Origin: Peribacillus loiseleuriae
GTDB taxonomy: Bacteria; Bacillota; Bacilli; Bacillales; DSM-1321
DNA: 64,000 bases
Assembly (NCBI RefSeq): GCF_001183985.1
Contig: NZ_LFZW01000001.1
Span: 270,187 to 334,186 of the forward strand
Direction: 5' to 3'
Every line of letters starts with the position of its first letter. Positions within the stretch are counted from its first letter, which is position 1. The notes below the pieces were generated by a model. The model was not told the DNA's origin. It searched no databases and saw nothing but the letters and a program-made list of their open reading frames with translations. Below, piece by piece: positions 46,786 through 55,582 of this stretch. The position numbers and the translations under genes were made by a program.

Positions 46786-47208
46786 ATGAATATTTAGTTA
46801 TTTGAAAAATTCAATTTATCCAACTTTATCATTCTGTAAAGGAAAATTCAAGTAGTTTTTTAAACCGTGAAAGATCGTGTAGGTCTTGTCATGTTTTTCA
46901 TTAGCCCGTTACTTACTCTTACAGCACCCAATATCGATTATCAAGATCCGTATGTCTAAGGTGTACGTGTCGATTCAGTATGGGACAGGCTCTCTTTTTA
47001 CAATGGCAATCATCGTTCAAGTAAGAAAATAAGCGGTCTCTTTAATCATTTAATCAATCGATTGATTAATTAAATATTCTCCATTGATTCGACTGTAATA
47101 CCAATAGTAGGAAAGATAGGAAAGAACCGTAGGAGTTTAATACGTTAAATATGTTATCAACAAATTTTTACAAATTATTCTCACTGTATACATAACTGAA
47201 CCGAGGGG
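46786..47208. other. 423-bp gap with a copied gene start
   Basis: Contains 47,047-47,125, a degenerate copy of the first codons of the next gene: ATTTAATCAATCGATTGATT is shared exactly, then ATGATTCGA-type and CCAAAATTAGGAA-type sequence with mutations and stops. The rest shows no gene or RNA signal. Confidence 0.6.
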
Positions 47209-50200
47209 ATGAGTGAGTTTGCGACGCATTTAATCAATCGATTGATTAATGAGCTTTATCCCAATGATTCGATTTTTATTCCAAAATTAGGAATGGTTGT
47301 GTATAATTTTCTATATTATAGTAGTAGAGTTTTCAGAGAAAGGGGGCTTATTGTGACGGATTCTAATGACAATATCCCAATTGAAAAGAAGCGAGAGATC
47401 TTTCATGATGAACTTAAGATACTAAGAGAAAAACGATTGATTCCCAAATCGGATTACATAAGACTTAGTAGTGCGTATGAACGGCATTATCACCAGCTGC
47501 TGCAGCAAACAGCATTAATGGAAAAGCAAGAGAACAAAGAGGAAGCACCTCAATCGAGCACGATTGAAGAGCCACATAACATACAGCGAACTCAAGAGCA
47601 CGTTCCAAAACCAATTCAAGATCCAGTACAAACGCCAATGGTTAGCCCTGAACCTAGGACGGTTATTCAACAACAACCCATTGTGAAACCTGCAAAAACA
47701 GCAGAGCAAATTCGGGAAAGAAATATAACACTAGTCTTGGTGATGGGTGTGATACTTCTCTTGTTTGGCGGTTTAATCCTAGCGACGTCAACGTGGGGAG
47801 CATTGAATGCTATTTTGAAAGTATTTTGTATTAGCATGGTGTCCGTGTTTTTCTGCGGGATGGCTTTTATCGCTTTTAAACTAAAAATTAAACAAACGGC
47901 CTTTGCCTTCTTAACACTCGCAAGTCTGTTTATTCCAATTGCGATATTATCAGCTTCGTATTATCGGATATTTGGAGAGTATTTATCGCTGCAAGGTGAG
48001 GGGAGAGGGTTATTGGGGTTAATCGGCGGAGCGATTTGTTTGGGCATCTATTTTGTAATCGCTAAGCACTTTGCGTCAAAATTATTCACGCTCCTTTCAC
48101 TGATAACCTTTGCATTAGCAAGCATTTTCGGCTTCACTTATGTGGCGCCAACTACAGAAACATTATTTATTCTACTCGTGCTGTTTAATTTATTATTTTT
48201 ATGGTATCTGGATCGTTTGAAAAGTCATCAGCAATTGATTTTATTCAAACCCTATTTATTTTACTTTATCCAATTCAAAATTTTCGTCGAAGCCTTTGTC
48301 GTGTTTGCGCTAGCTTCAAGCACCGTATTGTATTCGTTTACTTTGCTCTTAACATCCCTGCAATTCCTACTGTTAACGATAAAGTACAATCAAAAATATT
48401 ACAACTTTGCATTTAGTATTGTATTCAGCTATGGCTATATCCATCTTGTCTTGAAATTGGCTGTTTTGAGTGACTTCACTTCTATTGCTTTTGCTGTGCT
48501 TCCAATCGTGTTCATTGCTCTTTATTTATTTATGGCCAAAAGAAACGAAGAAGTATCGAAAAGCTTTGTGTATACGGGCGTTGCGGGTAGTGTACTCGTG
48601 TTTGCTTATGTGAATGCACAGGTGTTTGGAGAAGGATATGCACAAATTTTCTTTGCACTGATCCTTCTATCTGCCCAATATGTATTTTTAGCTGTTCAAA
48701 CGAAGAAAGTCGTGTTTACTTATCCAGCAATTGTCTTATTCAATCTGTCGCTCGTTTATCTTGGCTGGGCATTCGGATGGACCTTTAAATTGCACTCTAG
48801 TTTCCTATTTGCAATTCAAATCCTCCTGTATTTAGGATTGTTTGTATATAATTTTGCCAAAACAATGGAGGTATTCCGAACGAGTATAGGGATTTTTTCG
48901 AGTAGTGTGATGTTGTTTTTGACTTATATCAATCTGGTGAATGGAGATTGGTTAATCGTCAGCCTCTTTCTGGCTGCCATATCTGGTTTATTATTCTTCA
49001 GTCATAATAAAGTGATAGAAAAGTGGATGAAGGATATTAGTACGTATGGTTTTCCGTTATCCCTAGCTGCTTCATTGCTCATTTTGTATCTGTATATAAG
49101 CGAAACAAGCAGATGGTATGACCTTACGATTCCGCTTAGTCTACATGTCATGATTGTCGCATCGCTTTTAATCGGGCTAGGCTATTTCTTACAAAAATCG
49201 TATAAAGGCTTTTTCAATATCTTTTTTATTACCGGTCAAGTCCTATCGATGGTGTCGTTTATGACGCTCTATTTTGGAACATTGCAAGCTTATCTTATTA
49301 CCGCTTTAATGGTGGTTTCAACAGCAATCCAAGTTCTTTCCGTCTATTTATATCGTCATCATCTTCTATGGATTCCGGTTGTCTATACAAGCTCTGGCGT
49401 GTATGCATCCATTTGGGCCATTTTCAAATTCGAAAATGAATATATCTGGATGTCGTATCTATTCTTAGGACCATTATTGTTCTACGCTTTGTCAGTATAT
49501 GTAGGGAAATATTCAAAGATCGGCAGAAATTATTTCTTTTGGTTTAGCCATCTTTCAAACTTGCTTGTGGCGACACTCGGCTATCTTTATATAAGTATGA
49601 CAGGTGCGAATCTGTATTTCTACTTAATTCCGCTCAGTCTTTATGCGATTAGTGCAGTGAAAACAACGGTGGTATGGGAGCGATTTACATTTACGTACGT
49701 TGGATTTACAGCGTTGCAGTTACAAGTATTACTCGTCTTTCAGAAGTACGGACTTACCAACTATCTGATATTTGCTTTCACAACTACGGCAGCTCTGATA
49801 ACGATTCTATGGAGTCGAGTGAATCCAGAATGGAAACGGATGATTGAGTATTATTTACTAGTATTCTTAAATCTGACTCTCCTTGTTTATTTGTCAGATT
49901 GGAATATGTTCCACTTTTCTAGCAACTTGAATGTACTTTCAGTTATGCTTTTCACCATTCAAGCTGCGTTTGCCATCTATTTAATGATGAAACGGAAGTG
50001 GGAACATTCCATTGCAGTCCCATTGCTTCTGGCATTCTTGTTTTATGTGCGCTATGCAAGCGAGCTATCAATATTTGCGGGTACGATGTTGTTGTTCGTT
50101 GCATTATGTGTGGTGACTTGGATGAGTAAGATGTTTTTCCACGGAATGGTTCGAAAAGAAGAATCGCATCTAATGATTGATGTGTATCGGATTGTAGGGT

Positions 50201-50874
50201 TTCTGTATGTGGTGACAATTAACTGGCGTATTTTTACGAATGCGGATAGCTATCCTGCTTTAGAAATTATCGCAGCCTGCTTAGTCAGCGGCTATTTACT
50301 TGTCATTCGGGCTTTCACTTTAGATCGATTAGAAAAGAAAATCTATCTTACGGCAGCGGTTGTATTGAGCCTGTATCCATATTACGTCATTATTGACCAG
50401 TTTAACATTCCTAATCTCGTAACAACAGAAGTCACGATTCTTCCATTGTTTATCATCAGTACAATATTGCTGAGAAAAGTATTCGATTATGGGAATATGA
50501 CGCAAACCATTGAATTAGTAATTGTTCCTTTGTTATTTTTAGTCTTAATCATAGACGCTCTACAAGGAAATACCGTCAATGATGCGTTAATAATTGGTAC
50601 GTTGGCATTAGTCGCAATCATCTTCGGATTTATTATGAAATATAAATCATATTTCTTAGCGGGGACTGGGACTATTTTGTTAAATATCTATATGAACACC
50701 AAACACCTATGGGGAAATCTGCCATGGTGGTTCTACTTGATCATCGGCGGTATCGTGCTTATCGCGCTTGCCAGCTTCTTTGAATGGAAAAAACAAAAGG
50801 AAAATACGACGTCTAAGAAAATTTTTGAACGTAACAAAGAAAAAATTCAGAAGTGGTTTGAACGGTGGAGGTAG
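47209..50874 (+). CDS. very large polytopic membrane protein, function unknown
   Basis: Protein of 1221 residues. The N-terminal 165 residues are soluble and charged, with a helical segment near 55-100 and a Pro/Gln-rich linker. From about residue 170 the chain is an almost unbroken series of some 30 hydrophobic helices. It ends in a lysine-rich tail. Such giant multi-helix proteins (DUF2157- or SCO7613-like types) occur in Bacillaceae and are uncharacterised. GAGGGG directly abuts ATG 47,209, too close for good initiation, so the true start may be a downstream TTG. Monocistronic, followed by a terminator. Confidence 0.8.
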   Translation: MSEFATHLINRLINELYPNDSIFIPKLGMVVYNFLYYSSRVFRERGLIVTDSNDNIPIEKKREIFHDELKILREKRLIPKSDYIRLSSAYERHYHQLLQQTALMEKQENKEEAPQSSTIEEPHNIQRTQEHVPKPIQDPVQTPMVSPEPRTVIQQQPIVKPAKTAEQIRERNITLVLVMGVILLLFGGLILATSTWGALNAILKVFCISMVSVFFCGMAFIAFKLKIKQTAFAFLTLASLFIPIAILSASYYRIFGEYLSLQGEGRGLLGLIGGAICLGIYFVIAKHFASKLFTLLSLITFALASIFGFTYVAPTTETLFILLVLFNLLFLWYLDRLKSHQQLILFKPYLFYFIQFKIFVEAFVVFALASSTVLYSFTLLLTSLQFLLLTIKYNQKYYNFAFSIVFSYGYIHLVLKLAVLSDFTSIAFAVLPIVFIALYLFMAKRNEEVSKSFVYTGVAGSVLVFAYVNAQVFGEGYAQIFFALILLSAQYVFLAVQTKKVVFTYPAIVLFNLSLVYLGWAFGWTFKLHSSFLFAIQILLYLGLFVYNFAKTMEVFRTSIGIFSSSVMLFLTYINLVNGDWLIVSLFLAAISGLLFFSHNKVIEKWMKDISTYGFPLSLAASLLILYLYISETSRWYDLTIPLSLHVMIVASLLIGLGYFLQKSYKGFFNIFFITGQVLSMVSFMTLYFGTLQAYLITALMVVSTAIQVLSVYLYRHHLLWIPVVYTSSGVYASIWAIFKFENEYIWMSYLFLGPLLFYALSVYVGKYSKIGRNYFFWFSHLSNLLVATLGYLYISMTGANLYFYLIPLSLYAISAVKTTVVWERFTFTYVGFTALQLQVLLVFQKYGLTNYLIFAFTTTAALITILWSRVNPEWKRMIEYYLLVFLNLTLLVYLSDWNMFHFSSNLNVLSVMLFTIQAAFAIYLMMKRKWEHSIAVPLLLAFLFYVRYASELSIFAGTMLLFVALCVVTWMSKMFFHGMVRKEESHLMIDVYRIVGFLYVVTINWRIFTNADSYPALEIIAACLVSGYLLVIRAFTLDRLEKKIYLTAAVVLSLYPYYVIIDQFNIPNLVTTEVTILPLFIISTILLRKVFDYGNMTQTIELVIVPLLFLVLIIDALQGNTVNDALIIGTLALVAIIFGFIMKYKSYFLAGTGTILLNIYMNTKHLWGNLPWWFYLIIGGIVLIALASFFEWKKQKENTTSKKIFERNKEKIQKWFERWR

Positions 50875-50970
50875 GAATGATGAGTTTTATATGTCAAATG
50901 ACTATGATTCGTTTTTAGATAAATAAAGAAGGGACCGGAATAGTTAGAGGTTTCAAGATAGAAAGTACAG

Positions 50971-50999
50971 AAAAGGCTGTCCCGTGGGGCAGCCTTTTC
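50971..50999 (+). terminator. terminator hairpin
   Basis: AAAAGGCTG/CAGCCTTTT stem with GC-rich cap TCCCGTGGGG; it can serve both converging transcripts. Confidence 0.8.
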
Positions 51000-51122
51000 T
51001 GCACTTATGTTTTCCATGATTGTCTGGATGAGCCCAAGTATAAGGGCAATGCTGCTGAAGAAGTGTCTCAGCATATTTGGTTCCTCCAGGTCGAAATTTA
51101 AAAGAGAGGATTTGTCTGCATC

Positions 51123-52088
51123 TTATTTGAATAGATCTGGGTAAACTGTTTTGGCAACAAGCTCGACAGCTTCGCCGATACGTGGTCCAGGGCGGGACAT
51201 CAAGTCTTCATTTAAGTAGTATACTTTGTCTTCCTTAACGGATGTAAGTTGGTCCCAGCCTGTCCGGCTCTTAATTTCTTGCTCAGGATTTTCAATGAAA
51301 CCAGCAGTCGTTGTGATGACATCAGGATTGCGTTTAATGATTTCTTCCTCAGAAACTTTGATCCAACCTTCCTGATCCTCAAATATGTTGGTTACACCCG
51401 CATTTGCAAGGATTTCTTGTTGAAATGTCTTCTTTCCAGGTGTGTAGATTTCTGGAGCAGGGCTTATTTCTAAATAGACACGTTTCTTTTCATTAATAGA
51501 GTCTGTTTTTTCAACGACAGCTGCAATTTGATTTTTAATCGTATCGACGATTACGTTCCCATTCTCCTTAACGCCCATTACTTCTGCAATTTGCTGAATG
51601 TCTCCGTAAACATCTTCAAATGTAGCAGCAGATGCAATGACAAATATTGGGATTCCTGCATCTCTCAGCGGCTGTAAAGTAGTTTCATCGCCAATTGTAT
51701 AGGCGATGATGACATCTGGGTTTAACGCAATTATTTTCTCTGCGTTAATATTCATTGAATCAGAAACAGATTCAATATCGGCAGCTTCTTTTGGATAGTT
51801 ATCAACATCTGTGACCCCAACTACCTTTTCACCTGCTCCTAGAGCAAAGAGAATTTCTGTATTGCTTGGTTGAAGGGAAATCACTTTTTCAGGTACTTTA
51901 TCAAAGGTGATCTTGTCGCCAAGATCATCAGTTACTGAATAGGACTGGTCTTTTTCTTTTTTAACTTCACTTGCAGGGGCATTATCCTTACTTGGTGCTG
52001 TTTGATTATTATTCCCACAGCCAGCAAGTACTAAAATGAAAGAAAGCATTAGTGCAAGTAACCAATTGTTCCATATGAATTTTTTCAT
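51123..52088 (-). CDS. btuF: cobalamin/iron ABC-transporter substrate-binding lipoprotein (BtuF-like)
   Basis: Lipoprotein of 321 residues: signal peptide, lipobox LVLAGC and a low-complexity linker. The periplasmic-binding-protein type III fold begins at VTDDLGDKITFDKVPEKVISLQPSNTEILFALG. SRPGPRIGEAVELVAK at the C-terminus is typical of BtuF. ATG 52,088 follows GAGGAGA. The unit is headed by a cobalamin riboswitch, supporting vitamin B12 rather than siderophore as ligand. Genes for BtuC and BtuD are not adjacent. Confidence 0.88.
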   Translation of the reverse strand: MKKFIWNNWLLALMLSFILVLAGCGNNNQTAPSKDNAPASEVKKEKDQSYSVTDDLGDKITFDKVPEKVISLQPSNTEILFALGAGEKVVGVTDVDNYPKEAADIESVSDSMNINAEKIIALNPDVIIAYTIGDETTLQPLRDAGIPIFVIASAATFEDVYGDIQQIAEVMGVKENGNVIVDTIKNQIAAVVEKTDSINEKKRVYLEISPAPEIYTPGKKTFQQEILANAGVTNIFEDQEGWIKVSEEEIIKRNPDVITTTAGFIENPEQEIKSRTGWDQLTSVKEDKVYYLNEDLMSRPGPRIGEAVELVAKTVYPDLFK

Positions 52089-52130
52089 TGTGTTCTCCTC
52101 ATTTCTCATTCCCATTAATGAATGGAGGTA

Positions 52131-52664
52131 TTATTTTTTCGTCGATTTAATGTCATAACATATACTCTCGTGAGGGATTTCCTCAACACCAAGTTGTTTA
52201 TTTACATAGACGGCCATAACGAATAAAACGTTTGCTAGTAAATGAGCGTAATCGAACAGGATTTTAGGAACTTCTCTTTCAAGACTCACTTTATGTAGTG
52301 CTCTTACTGACTTCTTCGCTTCACTGCGGCAAGTGTGCAAAATACAGGCACCGGGAGTTCCTTGTGGCAAGACGAAAGTACCGATAGAGTCTTTGACCTC
52401 TGCTGTATAAAAATCATACATACCACTTAGGCGATCTAAGTCTTCTTGCGTGATACCTAACCGTCCGCGTACCGAGCCGTTTAGATTATAGCCCATGTCG
52501 AGTAAGTACATTAAATCTTTGTGTACAACAGGTACGTCTTTAGTAAATGCACAAGCTAAGCCAATACGAGATGTCAAGGAGTCAGTTCTGATCTCGAAGT
52601 CCACTGTTGAAGCGGATTCGCGCATGTACGGGTAACACATAAAACGGAAATCTTTTTTTGCCAA
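52131..52664 (-). CDS. PduO-type ATP:cob(I)alamin adenosyltransferase-like protein
   Basis: Cytoplasmic protein of 177 residues. SDSLTSRIGLACAF-like segment, ILHTCRSEAKKSVRALHKV and FDYAHLLANVLFVMAVYVNKQLG fit the four-helix bundle of cobalamin adenosyltransferases, with conserved Arg-Ser-Glu and Asn. It would convert imported corrinoid to adenosylcobalamin. The short N-terminus lacks the usual TKTGDKG-type ATP loop, so it may be a diverged member. It lies between the riboswitch and btuF on one transcript. Confidence 0.75.
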   Translation of the reverse strand: MAKKDFRFMCYPYMRESASTVDFEIRTDSLTSRIGLACAFTKDVPVVHKDLMYLLDMGYNLNGSVRGRLGITQEDLDRLSGMYDFYTAEVKDSIGTFVLPQGTPGACILHTCRSEAKKSVRALHKVSLEREVPKILFDYAHLLANVLFVMAVYVNKQLGVEEIPHESICYDIKSTKK

Positions 52665-52723
52665 ATGTAATCCTCCTTATATGATGAATAGAGTGAATAA
52701 CCCTTGAAATCGTTTTTTATAAC

Positions 52724-52751
52724 AAAAAAACCGACCAAGAAATTTGGGCGG
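52724..52751 (-). terminator. attenuator terminator of the cobalamin unit
   Basis: On the minus strand CCGCCCAA/TTGGTCGG stem with one mismatch, then seven T, between aptamer and first gene. Confidence 0.7.
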
Positions 52752-52837
52752 CACACCATCCTGCATATCCAGTTGGAAAGAAAAGATGAGAGTTGCCGTA
52801 CAATCCTCTTATCTTCCGAAGAGCGTAATACGATGGA

Positions 52838-53036
52838 AAGAAGGCAGGTCTCCTGGCTTGTGCATCCATTTACTTTAAGAACCTTCCCATTTTACATAAC
52901 AGATTGAGTGCTACGTCCGATTCCGTTAAATAAAACAGTGGCATATCCTTATTTCATCGCACTTACAGTTGCGGAAACAGCTTCGGATTTTCATCGAATT
53001 CCCTATTAAGCTGAATATTCAGCACCTTTTTTCTGC
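52838..53036 (-). ncRNA. cobalamin riboswitch
   Basis: Minus-strand aptamer with AATAGGGAA, GAAGCTGTTTCCGCAACTGT, the core ATGCCACTG and the B12 box AAGCCAGGAGACCTGCC near 52,845-52,862. The order and spacing match the AdoCbl family. It controls the adenosyltransferase-btuF unit. Confidence 0.93.
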
Positions 53037-53040
53037 AAGA

Positions 53041-53417
53041 TTATATTCACTTATCAATAGTTTACCATATAAATATGATGAGAAACTCATACTTTTTGTG
53101 ATGTTTACGAATCCATATTTTTACTAGAATTAAATATTTGAAAATTCGTATAATTATTATATGTGTTGAATGAAAGATTCGCCGTTCTTGTTTTCAGTCC
53201 ATGTGATAAAACTCATTTTGGCGCGAAATATGCTCAACCTAACTGGGTAAGTCGATGATGTAAAGTTTGTGAAAATAATGGAAAAAAGAAGGGTAACAAG
53301 AAATGTTGTCGAATTTAGATTAAGTTAAAGCGAATTTAAATGGATTGTGTCGATAGGACGAAAGTTTTTTTCGGATTTAAAAAAAGTCGATAAGGAATGA
53401 ATCACAGGAGGAATGGA
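53041..53417. other. gap before the moxR operon
   Basis: About 375 bp without a gene. AT-rich; no riboswitch or clear operator was seen. The promoter of the downstream operon must lie here. Confidence 0.4.
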
Positions 53418-54377
53418 ATGACATACGAAGGAAAGCACCCAAAGTTAAATGAAGTGATACGTAATATTGAGAAGGTTATTATAGGGAAAAGAGATATAGC
53501 AGAATTAAGTGTAGTGGCCTTGTTGGCGGGAGGGCATGTTTTATTGGAAGATGTTCCAGGAGTAGGGAAGACAATGATGGTTCGCGCGCTGGCAAAGTCA
53601 ATCAGTGCAGATTTTAAACGAATTCAATTCACACCTGACTTGCTACCATCTGATGTAACAGGCGTCTCCATTTATAACCCAAGGGAGCAAGAGTTTTTTT
53701 TTCGTCCTGGACCGATTATGGGGAATATTGTCCTGGCTGACGAGATTAATCGAACATCTCCGAAAACCCAGTCTGCTTTATTAGAGGGGATGGAGGAAGC
53801 AAGTGTGACGATTGATGGTGTAACAAGAGTGTTGGAGCAGCCATTCTTTGTTATGGCAACACAAAATCCTATCGAATATGAAGGAACCTACTCGCTTCCT
53901 GAAGCTCAACTGGATCGTTTTTTATTAAAAATGAGAATGGGGTACCCAAATATATATGAAGAGATGGAAGTTCTGCATCGTGCGCGTTTGGCTTCGCCTC
54001 TTGAGAGCCTTGAGCCTGTTATGTCATTAGTTGAACTACGCAGTTTACAGCAAGAGTCACGAGCAGTCATTGTCGATGATACTATTAAACATTATATTGT
54101 TGAAATGACACAAACAACGCGCCATCATCGTAGTGTGTACTTAGGGGCGAGTCCGCGTGGCTCGATTGCCTTAATGAAAGCATCCCAAAGCTATGCCTTA
54201 TTATGTGACCGAGATTATGTATTACCAGACGATGTTCAATATCTTGCCCCATTTGTGTTATCGCATCGCCTCATTTTGAAATCTGAAGCGAAGTACGAGG
54301 GGATTACAGCTGAACAGGTGGTTGCAGAAATTATTAATAATATTCCCGTACCAGTAAAAAGGGCTGTGAATGAATGA
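53418..54377 (+). CDS. MoxR-family AAA+ ATPase
   Basis: Chaperone-like ATPase of 319 residues. Walker A in EDVPGVGKTMM, Walker B VLADEINRTSPKTQSALLEGMEE, sensor 1 ATQNPIEYEGTY. MoxR proteins mature partner proteins, usually the VWA/DUF58 protein encoded next to them. ATG 53,418 follows CAGGAGG; an ATG seven codons upstream lies before that site. First gene of a three-gene operon (B. subtilis YeaC-YeaD-YebA order), overlapping the next by four bases. Confidence 0.93.
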   Translation: MTYEGKHPKLNEVIRNIEKVIIGKRDIAELSVVALLAGGHVLLEDVPGVGKTMMVRALAKSISADFKRIQFTPDLLPSDVTGVSIYNPREQEFFFRPGPIMGNIVLADEINRTSPKTQSALLEGMEEASVTIDGVTRVLEQPFFVMATQNPIEYEGTYSLPEAQLDRFLLKMRMGYPNIYEEMEVLHRARLASPLESLEPVMSLVELRSLQQESRAVIVDDTIKHYIVEMTQTTRHHRSVYLGASPRGSIALMKASQSYALLCDRDYVLPDDVQYLAPFVLSHRLILKSEAKYEGITAEQVVAEIINNIPVPVKRAVNE

Positions 54378-55582
54378 TGAAATCGTTGGTAGAGAAAATA
54401 AGACCTTATGCAAAGGTTATAGTGCTTATTAGTTTAGTTGTCTTTGCATTTGGGTTTGCGATGTTTCAGGGAGGTTTTCTCAGCTGGTTTCTGTTCTATA
54501 CGTTTCTGCCTTTTGCCCTTTATTCGATAGGGCTGTTTTTCTATCCTATTCACAAGTTCACGGTAACAAGATCGTTAGATAAAACGGAACCCAGAGCAGG
54601 GGAAACGATTGAAGCAAGGGTTGAAATTACACGAAAAGACCGCTTCCCGCTGTTATTTCTTCTAGTGGAAGAAGAGCTTACTGGCCGATTAGGCAAAAAC
54701 ACGTCCATGAAGAAGGCGTTCATTTTTCCTTGGTTCCGGAAATCATTTTCGATTACGTTTCTGCTTCATAAGCTCCCAAGGGGAGAGCATGGCTTGTCTG
54801 CGATTCGTCTGAAAACGGGTGATATGATTGGATTGTTCGAAAAGGAAGCCAATTATGATCTTCCGAAAAAAATTCTAGTTTGGCCAGCATATTATGATTT
54901 ATCGTTTAAGCAGTTGGAGAATTTCTTTGATCAAGGCGAAGCGGGGTCTGTAAAAAAGATGCAGCGAGAGCATTCAATCGTCAGTGGAGTTCGAGAATAC
55001 CAGCCGGGTGACCAAATGTCATGGATTAACTGGAAAGCGACAGCCAATAAGAATGCCATTATGACCAAGGAATTTGAAGAACAGAAAAGCCATGATTTAT
55101 ATATAATTCTGGACGAAGATTCATCAGATACCTTTGAAGACTTGGTAATGTTTTCTGCCTCCTTGGCGCATGCTCTTCTGAAAAAAGGGATACTAGTTGG
55201 CTATACCGGCTCTACGATGGATGAGGTTCCTCTGCCAATCCGTGGAGGGGATGGACAGCGGCGAAATATCTTTTCCCGTTTGGCAAAAACAGAAGCAGAT
55301 GGACAAGGGAGCTTAAGCTCTTTGTTTGGATCGCATCACCCTGTACTATCTCAACATGCGGCGTTAATCTTGCTTACTTCACATTTGAATCGAAGAATCG
55401 TGGAACAAATCAGTGCTTATAAAACGAATCAGTCCATTACGATATTTTGTATAAAAAAAGAAGAGAAGTTGACAGCAGAAGAACTGGCGGCAAAGCAATC
55501 TGCCTATACAAGAGGGATGAAAGTTAGTTATTTGGAGCCGGGGCGTTTTGAATCCGGATTAGTCGAGGTGATGACTCAATGA
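54374..55582 (+). CDS. DUF58-domain protein
   Basis: Protein of 402 residues with two membrane helices near the N-terminus (about 15-55). The DUF58 core follows, with SGVREYQPGDQMSWINWKATA near residue 205 and DLYIILDEDSS after it, where a von Willebrand A-like fold begins. It is the usual partner of MoxR ATPases. It starts by ATGA overlap with moxR and ends by ATGA overlap with the transglutaminase gene, so the three are tightly coupled. Confidence 0.92.
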   Translation: MMKSLVEKIRPYAKVIVLISLVVFAFGFAMFQGGFLSWFLFYTFLPFALYSIGLFFYPIHKFTVTRSLDKTEPRAGETIEARVEITRKDRFPLLFLLVEEELTGRLGKNTSMKKAFIFPWFRKSFSITFLLHKLPRGEHGLSAIRLKTGDMIGLFEKEANYDLPKKILVWPAYYDLSFKQLENFFDQGEAGSVKKMQREHSIVSGVREYQPGDQMSWINWKATANKNAIMTKEFEEQKSHDLYIILDEDSSDTFEDLVMFSASLAHALLKKGILVGYTGSTMDEVPLPIRGGDGQRRNIFSRLAKTEADGQGSLSSLFGSHHPVLSQHAALILLTSHLNRRIVEQISAYKTNQSITIFCIKKEEKLTAEELAAKQSAYTRGMKVSYLEPGRFESGLVEVMTQ

